Assembly (NCBI GenBank): GCA_000711775.1
Contig: ARYC01000526.1
Coordinates: 1 to 64,000 of the forward strand
Origin: Oxytricha trifallax
Taxonomy: Eukaryota; Ciliophora; Spirotrichea; Sporadotrichida; Oxytrichidae
Direction: 5' to 3'
Length of the DNA: 64,000 bases
Shown here: positions 11,746 through 24,000 of the stretch, piece by piece
Layout: every line of letters begins with the position of its first letter
Numbering within the stretch: the first letter of the stretch is position 1
The notes under the pieces: model-generated
The model's input: only the letters and a program-made list of their open reading frames with translations
What the model was told of the DNA's origin: nothing
Database searches by the model: none
Position numbers and translations under genes: made by a program

Positions 11746-12300
11746 TCAGAGTACGAAAATGTAATTTCGTACAACTTTCTCTTCTTCGTGATTCTCCTGA
11801 TTTATGACCCTTGCTTCAAAAGTGAGAGTGCCCTGCCTTTTCTTTCTATATATAAAAATTAATGAAACCATTGACTTACTCGAAATAGTTGGATTCTTTT
11901 AGAGTTGCTCTAAAAATTCATTGCTAATAAGAATTGAATTTTGGTCCCCCTAAATTTAAGTCCCTGAAACTCTTATCTTCTATTGATCATGAACCATTCT
12001 TTACAAATACTCATTCCTTAGGGTCCCGAGAATGCCAAAAAAATAATTGCGATCTGGCTACTCATCAGCATCCTCGTAAATATTTAGGTACCTTATCAGT
12101 TCCTCATCCACTCTTACCTCCTCCCATATGCGCTTCAAGCTCAACTCAGGGAAAAATGGGACATTAATCCAAATTATCTCATTAGACTTGATTAAAATTT
12201 TGGTCCCTTTAAGAACATCTCTTATAAATCTCATTGTGCATTGTTTATAAGGAGGCATGAACATATTGCATAAATCAGATATAACGCTATAAGCTTACAT
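11746..12300 (-). CDS. TBE 22-kDa ORF
   Basis: A 184-codon frame on the minus strand starting MQAYSVISDLCNMFMPPYKQ and ending ENHEEEKVVRNYIFVL-TGA (11748-11746), open only with TAA/TAG as Gln. Its size (about 22 kDa), its orientation opposite to the transposase and its place between transposase and 57-kDa gene match the conserved second gene of TBE elements, whose function is unknown. Internal ATGs further in are possible starts; I chose 12300 because it gives the family's size. No catalytic motif recognised. Confidence 0.75.
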
Positions 12301-12920
12301 TGGAATTTGAAGTAGTTATACCAGTCTGATTTACTGCTTAATTGGCCTTCTAACTATCTTGATGGGATTTAAGTGTTTATCTAAGTTGTGTTTTAGTTCA
12401 TTTAAGTGCTTTCCATAAGTTTATTAATTAATTACAATTTTGATTAACTAATTTATCTTAGCCTTCACATTTCTCCAAATATCTTCTTTCTATACTAATA
12501 GCATTTTGCTATTGGCTGCGAAATTGTTTTAGCAGCAATGAGTAATTATTGTGTTTCCATATACATTTTACCAAGGTTCCTTTCGCTAATTATTCATAGA
12601 CTTTAATTAATTGTATTGAGACTTAAATTAGGATTTTTTTTTTATTTATGTTCCCCCATAAAATTATGAATGTCCTGTAAATGTCCTGACAGGACAAAAT
12701 TAGGACAAAAGGGTTTGAAATGATAGTTCTCTGGGTTTCTGGGTTTTAAAGATTATATTGAAATCTTGAAATTTGTGTTCTTTTATTTTTCATAAATTTG
12801 GGTCCCCTATACTATAATTTATATTAACTTTTTAAATAACTAGGTTTAATAACTAAGTGTAATTAAGAAACAAAAATTGTGACTATTAATAATTTTATTA
12901 ATAAAGTTATTTAATAGTAA

Positions 12921-14462
12921 ATGGAACATAAATTAAAAGGTGTCAACTATAGCATGTCCTCATTAAGCAGTATTAATTCGGAGGATGATTGCTCGTCATC
13001 AGTAGTCGAGCTATCAAGCTGTACTATAGAAAATAGTAAGTACAAAATATTAATCTATATTTCCTAAAAACTTTAACTAATTAGAAGAAATCAAGCAAAA
13101 GTAGGGATCAAGCATTCGAAAGTCTGGCAATTCCATATCTCAATGTACATACAAATGCACAGTTTGCGACAAAATGTTTACTAAGAAATAGTACACAAGG
13201 CACATCAAAACTCATTCTAGAAAGCAGGGGAAATTTGCTCATTTAAAATCAAAGGACGGATACTCCTGTAAAGTTTGTAAGCTAAAGTTTAATGGCAGAT
13301 ACCCAACTGCATAACTAAAGAGGCACCTAATTACTCATTCGGAAACAGACCTTCTTGGATCAGGGTACCCTCCCTTCGTAAATAATAAGGTCCTTAAACG
13401 CTTAATTTTCAATTATAGGTTATCTCGTAATTGTATAATTTGGATCTGAAACAAACGAAAACGAAGCAATAGAGAAGACCACAATCTGATAACGATGGGG
13501 CACCCAATTAAAATGAGGAACTCAAATAACCGGAACTTAAATTTCACAACTCTAATATCGATGATATTAAAGAAGGTCCCTCTAATTAAAATTAATTGGG
13601 TTCTTAATAGTAATAGGTGATTAACGATGAAATAAAACCTTAATTAGCCTTAAACAACTATCAAAATTTTAAGGATACAATTGAGCAGAAGTCCAAATTA
13701 GAGGGTTTTCTAATTGAATCAATTGAAGAGTTAATTTAGAGCAGACCATCTCTCACATACAACCACTTGTCTAGACACTACATAGGGAGCTTGAAATAAG
13801 ATGCACTCTATTGAGATAGGGTTTAACAAGACTTTAACATGCTTATTAATTTAGAGGAACACAATAATAAGCAACTAGACTCCATTACCAAGATTTATTT
13901 TAGCCCTACTTACTTGCTGATTTGGCTTAAGAGTTATGACTTCAACTTGGGTGATCTACTGAATCTCCAACATCGTAGGCTAGTTACATGGAGGTGCATA
14001 GTTAGTGCGGCTATTGCAATAGCTAAGCTTCATGAATAAAATGTTGTACATCTTTACTTAAAACCTCAGAACATCAAAATCAATCTTGATGATACATCAT
14101 TTTGCACGATCAGTAACTTTTCGAGAGCACAAATTTAAGGAACCAAAACATTTTAAACTGACTCAAACTCATGTCCCTATATCAATGGGGCTAATTACAT
14201 GGGATCAATAAACGCAGAGACTTGGAGAGATAACTACTCACTTCTTGTCATGATATTGCATTAATTGGCAGGAGAGAAGTTCCAAGAGGTTATAGATAAC
14301 CTCAAATCAGTATCTCAGTTAGCAAAAGAGATGATTGATTTAGGGACTATGGCAAATTTTAAAGACATTTTATATGTTTTATTTAAGGGAGACACAAATT
14401 TAATTCCAACCTCAACCCAAATTATCAACATTTTATAAAATCACATAATAAATGGATTTTGA
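12921..14462 (+). pseudogene. TBE 57-kDa zinc-finger/pseudokinase ORF with one in-frame TGA
   Basis: Starts MEHKLKGVNYSMSSLSS. Two GT-AG introns, 13036-13084 (49 nt) and 13378-13418 (41 nt), restore one frame. Two C2H2 zinc fingers follow: CTVCDKMF...HIKTH and CKVCKLKF...HLITH. After a Gln-rich linker comes a protein-kinase-like domain ending at TGA 14460-14462. Kinase motifs are degenerate: the HRDLKPEN position reads HLYLKPQN and the DFG position reads SNF, so catalysis is unlikely. A TGA at 13812-13814 interrupts the otherwise continuous frame between linker and kinase domain. The architecture matches the third TBE gene. The stop may be an inactivating mutation of this copy or reflect another small intron. 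Confidence 0.75.
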
Positions 14463-14503
14463 TATTTTTAAATTCTAAATTTTACTCAAAATTAATTCTT
14501 ATG

Positions 14504-14733
14504 AATCTAGGGCTCATTCGAGAGAATTCAAAATTAGCTGAACTTTACTATTGGCGGTACTATTTTATCGCATCACTGGAGCGAGATAACTTCACTTTAA
14601 TTAAGTACTTCTAAATTCATTAAATTATACCCTCACATTAAGTGAAGTTATCTCGCTCCAGTGATGCGATAAAATAGTACCGCCAATAGTAAAGTTCAGC
14701 TAATTTTGAATTCTCTCGAATGAGCCCTAGATT
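14504..14733. repeat. 94-bp-arm hairpin at right end of TBE-like element
   Basis: 14504-14597 and 14640-14733 are perfect reverse complements with a 42-base spacer, directly inside and touching the right TIR. It has no counterpart at the left end. Part of the arm (AGCTGAACTTTACTATTGGC) resembles the interior of the MITE at 48861. It could form a stable cruciform or long RNA hairpin. Confidence 0.85.
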
Positions 14734-14817
14734 GCTTAAATTGGCCAACTTTAACTGCCAGTATTTTGTTTTACTATATATTTGATTAATTTCACAATTT
14801 CGAAAGTATTCCTACAA
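14731..14817 (-). repeat. right 87-bp terminal inverted repeat of TBE-like element
   Basis: Ends GTATTCCTACAA followed by TA. Reverse complement of 10409-10495. Confidence 0.9.
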
Positions 14818-14962
14818 TAGTGAGTGAAAATTTTATTACTCTATGAGAACTTCCTAAAGCCTTAAAAGCTTTTTCTGTAAAATACATCACATTTCTTAAT
14901 AAATAAAATGCTAGATGCTGTAATTTAATATATTTTATGAAAGATTTAGGTTTTTAATGGCA

Positions 14963-15480
14963 TGGATACTGATAGCGACAGCGATAATGATGAAAGCAAT
15001 AATAATAAGTCTAAAAATATAAGATAGATTGAATAAAATGAGGTTTACTTCAAAAACATTCCAGCTGTTGTAAATTAAATTGATAGTGAACTTTCAGATA
15101 AGGAACTTAACATTGATAAAACATGTGAACTTGACTAGATAAATATTATATAGAAACTCGCTCCGATTTATGAATAACTACAAGAATATTAAAAAGAGCA
15201 AATTATAGAATTTGATGAAATTTAAGATAGTATTAATTTTGAATTAGTTTGTTTTAAGCAAATAATTTATTAGGTCAAGATTCAAATAGCCAAGAAAGTA
15301 TCATTATAAATTGGAATTATGTCTTGGATCTATTAAAAATTAATTTTTTTTACTAAGATTTAATTATTTTGATAGTGAAGAAAATTTTGAAGATTATTAA
15401 CTTGATGTTTAAGAACCAATTAAAATGGTTTTAATTTATTAGTAAATTTTATTGAATTAAAAATAACAAAAGATAAATTA
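14963..15480 (+). CDS. acidic hypothetical protein, partial model
   Basis: Begins with an Asp/Ser/Asn-rich N-terminus (MDTDSDSDNDES) and continues EVYFKNIPAVVNQID, ELNIDKTCELDQINII, then a second block with DSEENFEDYQLDVQEP in another frame, implying an intron or IES near 15350. TAA/TAG glutamines are frequent. My frame count near 15000 is uncertain by one base, so coordinates are approximate and the link between the first residues and the rest should be checked. The 3' end converges on the minus-strand gene ending at 15517. No family recognised. Confidence 0.4.
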
Positions 15481-15516
15481 TCAATTTAAAATAGAGGGAG
15501 GAAATATAGGCATCAA

Positions 15517-18500
15517 TCAAAGCTAGTTACCTTTCCTATTTATAGTAGATTTTATGTTTAGCTTATTCTAAATAATTCTATTATCTGTCTAATTACTCTT
15601 AATTGGTATATTTTGATTGTATTATTGAATATTATTGTTGCTGCTGTTTATTACTATATTGTTTGGTCTTTGGGTGGTTGATTAAGATTGATTTATCAAT
15701 TTTAATTTCGCGGAAGCATGTTTCAAACTTCTTAAAAAGTAATATGAAATAAAGGCAAATTAGTCGAGAGCAAATATATAAAAACTGTATGGTCCTTTTT
15801 ATTACAAATTAGAATTAGTGTTTTGTATCTATTAAAGACCATATAGATCTTAATTATGGTCTTGACTTAAGTTTCTCTGATTATTTCCAATTTTTGGTAA
15901 CTACAGACTATTATTGCTTTGGATTATATTTGAATTATTATTATACATCATTGCTGATTGTTAAGCTGTGCTTAAGTTTAAAACTGGATGTTATTGATAC
16001 TGTTTTTAAATCTCATCAAAAGCCTGTTGTTACTAGTGTAATATGTTTTATTGAGTCTATTGATACTAATTACTTAATAAATTAGCTTTTAATCTTAAAG
16101 GCTGCTACTTAGCCCTATTACTTACCAATCTCTCGGTTGACTTACTTTTGAAATTGCTGTTTAACTAGAGTTAACTTGGATTTAATATCGGTTTTATATC
16201 TTTAATATTTTACTAAGAGGTTGCTATTGATTAAGGGACATGTGTATTCTCTATTATTCTCCCAATAACAGGATTTTAAATGATTGAACTACTGTTAATT
16301 TATGAATTTGGTTTGTCTACTATAAACTCACTTTCAAGATCTAGTAAATCCTTTAAGAATTCATCATCTTCCATATTGTTATTAGCTTAAGCTATACTCT
16401 GTAAATTTATAGTTTTCTTGTGGCCTTGCTTCAGTTTTGATAAATCCTCAGCATTTCAATGATTCTTAGAAATATTATTTCTATAAAATCTGTTGGTAGT
16501 CTATTGAGCTGAAGAAGATACTGTATCAGTTATTTTCACAGTCGTCATTTTAGAGAAGTTATTTTGGTTTCGTTTTTAGTAATAGTTTTCATATATATTT
16601 GTGCTATCGTATAAGTTAACTTCCTGATTAGGTTTTTGGCTTTGATTCTAGAGTGTACGCATCGTTTCATTGTTTACATTTGATGGGTGATTTGGAGCAA
16701 AATTCTTCTCTAGACTTTATACTTCAATCGATCCTCCTTTAATTTAATACTTCTATGATTCTAACTTTCCCTTGAAAAAGTCTATTCGTTTTTATTGAGC
16801 TCTCTGGGGAGTTGTTTAGATCTCAAGTATGCTTGAGGATGAGGGCTACTCTAAATTAGAATGATTGTGATTTTGTCTGAATTCTAGTTTGTTTAGTTAA
16901 AGGGGCTTAATCGGTATTTTACTTCTATGTCTTGGGATATCACCAGTTCTTGAAGTTTTGTTAATAGTAATACGAGAGTTTTGCTCTCTTTATTAAAGTC
17001 TTTAGAGGAGAATATTTGATAGTTTACTTTAAGAAGTTTACACATAATCTCTGCTATATTAAGGAGGAGAATGCTCCCTATATGAACTTTCATTTAAACT
17101 TAAAGGATATTATTTCATAATTTCATAAGCATCAATTAAGTATTATAAAATCATTCAAGTTAGATAGGACTAAATCTGTAGATTAATTTTTCTTGATTTC
17201 AGGTAATTGTGACCTGTTACTTTACTATCTCTAATTAATCTTCTCTCTAATTACAGATCCCACTTTCTTTTTATACTGATCCTTGTAAAGGAAGGGCTTG
17301 AATGAATATTCTTATTTGTCTGATTAAACCTTGCCTTTTTCTTAATGTGAGGGGTCTGGGTTAATTAGATCCTGCAGTCTCTCTTATTTATCACTTACTC
17401 CAAAAGCAGCAGTAAAATTTAAATGTAAAAATTAAAAGAACAACTTAAAAATTTAACATTTTTAAAGTAAATCCTTTGATCTTCTTTCTGTATTTAGCAG
17501 GATCCTCAACCTCTAATATATCTTCAGTGACCTATTGATAAAGTTTTTCATTATCCTCGTTTTCCAACTTTAATTTCTGCTCTTCTAAGAGAAGTTTCTA
17601 CAGTCTTTTCTTCATTAGCACGATTTCACTATTTTCTATCGGTTTTTCTTGTACATTATTTTCTTATAAGCTTTATTTTACTTCTATATCTTCTTATTAA
17701 ACTTCTTAAGATTCTTCATTAATTGGCTTCTATATTTGAGGCTCCTCTGATTTTAAATTTGCAATATGCTTTTTTAAAGCTTCTCTAACTTCTTTCTATT
17801 CATGTTTAATTTTATGAATTTTCAGTAAATTTTATTCTTTAACTAGCTGAATTAGAGCTTGTTTGAATTGCGTAAAGTACATTTCTCTCGAATACAAAGA
17901 ATATTATTATTTTTTAAATATACATAAAATTGATTTCATTAAAATCATATTTAATTTCAAAGCCAGTTTCTTATAAACTTTCATTACAACATCCTTACCC
18001 AACTTAAAGTCGAAATCTTTGCTAAACTTAATGAATTCCCCTAAATTTAAGTTTCTAACTTCCTTCTTAATATCATCAAAAGTGGGATTTTTACCAGTCA
18101 TAACATGCTGTCTGCAGTATATCAAAAAGATTTCTTATAAGTTTTGCAATTTTTACTCTTCTGGACTTAAGTTGCTCAGTTTACATAAAAATATCATCAG
18201 GAAATGATTATTTTCATAAATATTGGTATTTTCTTTAAAATTAATGAAATTTAATTTCTTACTATCTATCAGTAGGTCTTTCTCATTTATCAATTGATCC
18301 TAGCTTGCTCTGTTTTCATCTCTTATCAACATCAGCTCCCTGTTGTCTATTAAATTTATTGATGATCTCTCTTTTTATAAATACTCTCTCATTGATTTTT
18401 AATTTCGTTATAAACTCAAACCAATAAATAAAATATGTATGTCTACAATTCTAGAATCATCTTAATCACTTTTTAATTCCATAGCTCCAATTTCATTGAT

Positions 18501-20442
18501 ATTATACTACTGAAAACCCTCAATGTTGTCTTATTCTCCATCAAGCTGCCTCCTCAACTTTTCAATGATCTTTTCTATTTAGTCCCTGTCATCGTCATCT
18601 TTGTATCGTTTATTATCTAATATCGATTGATATTCTGCTATTGTTTTTAGTATCGCTTCTCTTAATGAAAATTTATCTTAAACTTCAACTTAGGGAATGG
18701 CTTCAATCTTATCGTCATCAAGATTTAATTGTAAATTATAAAAATGATTTTTTAAAAAATTATAATTAATAATACACTATAATTAATGAAAAATATCAAA
18801 CAAAAATATTTTTTTTAATTTTATACAGATTGACATTTAAGAGACCCTCGTCTAAAGTAATTACGTGATCTTATTCTTCAGAAAGCTCTTTGATATATTA
18901 AATATCCGCAAACCTAGGGGATGGTAAGTGAAAATGTATTTCATCTCTTGCTTATTAGTTCTCGATAATTTTTTCAGGTGCATCTAATTCTATACCATCA
19001 TTTGATAATTATAAATTGGAACCAATTTATAAGATAAATTCCCTTTAAAAACGGAATAATTTCTTAACGACACTATAACTCAGTTTTATTTATATTTTTA
19101 ATGATTTGATTCATTACTACTGATGCTATGAGACCGAGACATTACTTTCTCACTTTTCTAATCCTCCATTTTTTAATCTAATTTCTCCTCTTCTTGTTAC
19201 TCATCATCCTCTATATTTACTTGTTCTTCAATCTCATCATAAACACTTTAGACAATCTACTAATATTAGGCGTTATGCATAATACCTAGCCATGATAGGT
19301 TCATTTCTTTATAATCATGATCTGTTTTTACTTATTCATACACTGCCTTAATCTTATCAAGTTATAGTGTCATTTTTATTACTGGTGGGGATATTTAATG
19401 ACGAGGATTTTAATATAATTAGTATTGGTTTTTAAACTTCTCCCCTAATAAATAAAAGGATTTCAGATGAATTATTTATAATTAAACCAAATCACATAAT
19501 TTATAGAGGAGATCCTTCTTCACTCTCACTTTAATGATAACTTCCATCGAATTCCTCATTTTCTTCTAGCTTTTCACTCTTCTAAATTGTGTCTTATTTT
19601 CGCATTGTAACGTATTTTTAAGTTGTTTACTATCTTATTAAATCCTTTTCTTCTTTACTCTATTTCTTAGGATTTTAATCAATCACTTCTATTAGCTTAT
19701 ATTTTTTTATTTATAATAATTCTAAGATAAATTTTTAAATTACCATATAAAAATCATTCATAATAAATAAATTGTAAAGTTGATAAATTAATAATATATA
19801 TATTTGTCTTGGAAATCTTTGAGATATCTATCAACAAGAGCAACAACATCATCAATTTGAAACATGATAGTTTCATCATTAATAAATTGAGATTTCTTGA
19901 AAGTTGTTGCTATATATTCTACTATCGTGTCTAAAATCTCCAAGTCCTAATCATCACATAATACTCTCTAAAAATATAGACTACAATGAAAGATATATAC
20001 TATAAATTATGTTTAATCACTAAGCTCTTAGATGTCTCTTTTTTGGATAACAATTTCGATAAGTTAGAGAAACTCCGAGAGTACAGCAGGCAGTGAATCT
20101 AAATGAAACTGCCCAATGTCATTTTCACTATAAGACTTCCCCAATTCTCTATAATTGTAATAAATGTTAGCAAACAACCATCTTATTAGATCTAACATGC
20201 TGTGCGTGAGGAGAAACACATAGAAATATAATATGATGCTTTCTTAATACTTACTCTAGAATTTCATTTCTATCTTGACAACGTTTTTTAAAATCAGAGA
20301 TTTCAATTTCATTCATTATTTTGTTTACTTTCTCCTTCTTATTGCTAATTTTATAAATTAAATTATTATAAATTATATTGCTTCCTTCAGAAGAGTTTCT
20401 TTCTTACTTATCACTCTTTAATGAATGAACACTCTCACTCAT
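15517..20442 (-). CDS. large coiled-coil, Gln-rich protein in several segments
   Basis: Starts at ATG 20442 (MSESVHSLKSDKQERNSSEG) and can be followed to TGA at 15519-15517. Segments: a helical N-terminal block (DFKKRCQDRNEILE, SLPAVLSEFLQLIEIVIQ), Glu-rich linkers around 19100-19250, a long open block about 18740-17430 with coiled-coil character (RDQIEKIIEKLRRQLDGEQ, KRLQKLLLEEQKLKLENED), a block around 16500-16300 (MEDDEFLKDLLDLESEF), and a Gln/Asn-rich C-terminus. Interruptions with TGA occur near 20230, 19750, 19050 and 18750, and probably 17400-16560. I recognise no domain. Treating it as one gene is an inference from strand, order and lack of an obvious new start; it could be two. Confidence 0.5.
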
Positions 20443-21000
20443 TATTGATAACTATGAATTTGATCTATAGCAAATATATATTGTGGATATTTTTATGTGA
20501 ATTTAAAGAAATATATATATATGAGAAGTGAAAGAGAAAATAAGAATTACTTTTCCATTTAAATCATATAATTGAATTATTAAATTATTTATAATATATA
20601 CTTGGTAATCAGTAATTATTAGAGAAAAAAATTATAATGGGAAATTTTTAATTATCTAATTTAAGAAAAAATATACAAAATTAGAAATGACTATGTTTTC
20701 ATTTTAATAATATCTATATTAATTAAATCAAATATCAACATCATATAAGTTAAAAAATTTATAATTATTTATATAATTCATCTCTAAACTTTGATATTTT
20801 AAACAGCTCTTATATTATTGAAGGAAAACATTTTAAAGTAGTAAAAATTAATATCAACACAATAAAAAATTTTACAATCAAAAATTAAAATTTATAACAT
20901 GTAAAGTAAAGTTTTTTTAAAAATAAGTTGTAAACTATTTTAAAAGTTTAGCATTGGAAAATGACGAAACTTAAACACTCATAATTCAATTTAAAATATA
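20443..21000. other. AT-rich intergenic region
   Basis: No coding frame seen; 5' flank of the minus-strand gene starting at 20442 and 3' flank of the next. Confidence 0.5.
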
Positions 21001-21049
21001 TAATTTAATATGAATATAAAAGATTTATTAATTAGTAATCAAGAATAGT

Positions 21050-24000
21050 TATTTGAATTACCAAAACCAATTAAATTAAGTGATAGTAATCACTCTATTT
21101 TTATTGAATCCGCTATTCACTAATTTGTTATTTTTTACTTTCTAGGGTGTTTTGTTAATAAAATTTCTTTCATAATTCTACTATCCAGTAATGAGGGGTC
21201 TGTTGCTGCTTTCGTAGGGGTTTTGGGGTTCTTAATTAGATTTATAAGCATCATCCTAAATCATTATACTCGTATTATTCGTTAATATATTAGGTAATTT
21301 CACTCTCCCACTGTTTCTAGAAGCATTCCTAAGTGCAGGCTGTACACTTTAATAACGCATTTAGGATTAAATTATGTTTGGTTGGAATGAGAATAGCCTA
21401 TTGTTGCTATTATAAATAATAAAACTATATATTTTGTTGAACAAATTTGTTTGTAGAATTCTCAAATAAGAAAATTTGAAATAATTTATCCAGCTTGAAA
21501 ACTTCTCTATTATAATTTATAAGATTTACCTTAATTTAAAATGAAAAAAAATTTAAATTAAAAACTAATATTAAAAATTAATAAAATTTCCATAAACTTA
21601 TCATAGTTATTTTTTTGGATTTTGATTGTTACTGTAATTCTATGAATATATTTATAAATCAGGAGTTTCTACATTTAAGGTATTAATATTTGAATTCTAT
21701 TGCATTATGTGTTTATTTTATTACTCTCTACTTTGAAGTCTTGCATATGTATCTGAAATCATATCGTCATCCTTAAAAGCTTCATAGTTTAACATCAATT
21801 TATTATTTGAGTCTTTCTTAGCTGTTTGATTAATTTGATTTATTAATTTAATAGCTTATAATAAAATTAAAATAACAAAAAAATATATAAATAATAAGAT
21901 AATAAATGATTATGATATTTTTGTTAAACCATATTCTTTAAAATATAAAATACTTATGTAAATTTATTTTGCTTACGAAAATTTATAATAGTCTTTGCAT
22001 TAACTAAAATAATTAATGTTAGAGTTGAGTAATTATTGTTCTACTATCCAATCGAACCTATCGTGTTCTACTGATATGGTTATTTTAATATAAATTTATA
22101 TTTTATGTAAATATTAACATTATATCAGTTTTAGATATAAAATCTTGGGGGGGGAAGTTTCTTGCACTCGAGGAAGTTTCCTGCACTGTTTTTTTTATGT
22201 TAAATTTAATAAATTTTACATAAATAAACAAATTTAATATTTTTATGACTCATTAAATATTAAGAACATTTTGTTCATCATTGAAGTAGCTCAAGAAAAT
22301 ATAGTCTGGTAAGAATAAGATAAATTGAATCAGAAATACACTCTCAATTGGATACAATATTTTAAAATTACAATAGTAAAGCAATATAATATTTAAGAGA
22401 CAGAACCTGCATATATCAGATGGAAAACATCAGAGTTTTTGGAATCTGAAGAGAGATATTAATAATTGACCTATAAATTAAAGTATATTTATAACAATGA
22501 AATTGGTCCTGAAGTTGGTTGATAGTTGTTATAAAAATTAATTTAATTAAAATAAATAAAATTAAATAAAGTGCAGGAAACTTCCCTAAAATTTTTTTTT
22601 AATCATAAACCAGTGCAGGAAACTCCCCCCCCCCAAGATTTTTATTGTAAATATAAATATTAGGTCTAATAATGCTTGGAGTCATTGTAGACATAATGCT
22701 TAAATTATTTTGTAGGTTTGTATTATCTAACTAGGAATTTATTGAGAAATTTTGATAAGGGTTTTTGGGGTTTAGAGTAAGAGCTGAGAGATCTCTATTC
22801 TAAGAACCAGAGTTTATGTAAGATATATTATTCATATTTCTGCTAAATTCTTAGTTTTTTATTTTAAACGTGCTATAATAAAAATATATTTTGTAGTTTT
22901 TGCTGATCTACTTTTTATAGAATTGTAATATTTATAGATAATCTCAAGACTTATAATATAATTTTAATAATTATAGCAAGATTGTCTTTTAAGTCTAATC
23001 TCTTTTCTTTCAATCTATTCCTTAGATTCAATCTGAATTAATAGTCCTCATCTATCAATCATTAAAATACTATCATTATTGATGCTACATGCTATTTTAC
23101 TTCTTTTAGTATGAATTACTAATTATTGGTTATAAAAATAATTATATTATTTTCGAATTTCCTCTTGTCAACTTATTTCTAATAAAGATTCTCACCTGGC
23201 AGAAGTTTAACATATTTCTAAGGCATTAATCTTTGAAGCATTTTCTTCAATTTAACTGTATTTTAAGCTCTAATTTATTCTTAGTTGCTGATTTAATCAC
23301 TAATGTTAGTAATTTCAAGTTGATTTTTGTTGCTACTTTTTGCTCTCGTCTTTATTGTGTTGTATTGAGATTATTTATATAAGAAATGAGAAATTCAAAA
23401 GAATTGAAAATAAAAGTTATCTCCTTAATAGTAATCCATTTAATTATACAAATTCAAGCTATTTTATAAATTAAATTACTGTTCATACTTATCCCTATAT
23501 GGGCTTTTAGATGGAGTTCTATTAGATTTAACATACTGACCTGATATATTTGATCTTGAACTTGGCATGTTTGTTGTTAAATTATTATTAAGTCCCACTG
23601 TTGGCAGCATTAAGTACTAATCTTGCTAGAAGTTTACAGGTTGATCTAGTAATCTTGAAACTGGGTAGCAGTTGAATTATTTATAGATCTTTTTGGAAAT
23701 GTGACCAGTGTCATATTTCTACTCTTAATTTAAGCTTTATTTAATTTATCATAAAATATGATAAAACAACACATTAATGTAATATAAATCCAAATATATA
23801 CAGAAGGTTTATAAATTAAAAAATATTTAGACAAAAATAAAAGATAAGCTTTACTGTTAATTGTTTCTGCCTTTATTAAGTTGTTTATTTCACTCCTATT
23901 ACACTTATTATAAGTGATACTTCATTATCTCTTTAAACTAGCTGAAATCTATAGTACTACCGTTTGGAGAGTATTTCTTGAATAAAAACTGTACTTTCTG

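Larger units (their letters stand above)
10409..14817. mobile_element. complete TBE-like Tc1/mariner transposon
   Basis: Bounded by perfect 87-bp terminal inverted repeats and by TA on both sides (10407-10408 and 14818-14819). It carries three genes in the known TBE arrangement: a DD34E transposase of 349 aa (about 42 kDa), a 184-aa (about 22 kDa) ORF on the opposite strand, and a roughly 484-codon zinc-finger/kinase-like ORF (about 57 kDa). TBE elements of Oxytricha have this gene set and are eliminated from the somatic genome; their transposase is implicated in genome rearrangement. Unlike classical TBE1, the termini begin TTGTAGGAATAC and show no C4A4 telomeric repeat. It lies after the last clear coding block of the gene at 8808. 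Confidence 0.9.

Noticed and set aside
17907..18125. Separate small gene starting MIYCRQHVMTGKNP
   Set aside because: It is an internal piece of the long minus-strand coiled-coil gene; upstream codons continue in frame when TAA/TAG are Gln.
22138..22644. Precise TA excision of G-tract element 1 restoring a reading frame, as for the 385-bp MITE
   Set aside because: Joining the immediate flanks gives a TGA within a few codons, so the flanks are probably non-coding there and no frame-restoration claim is made.
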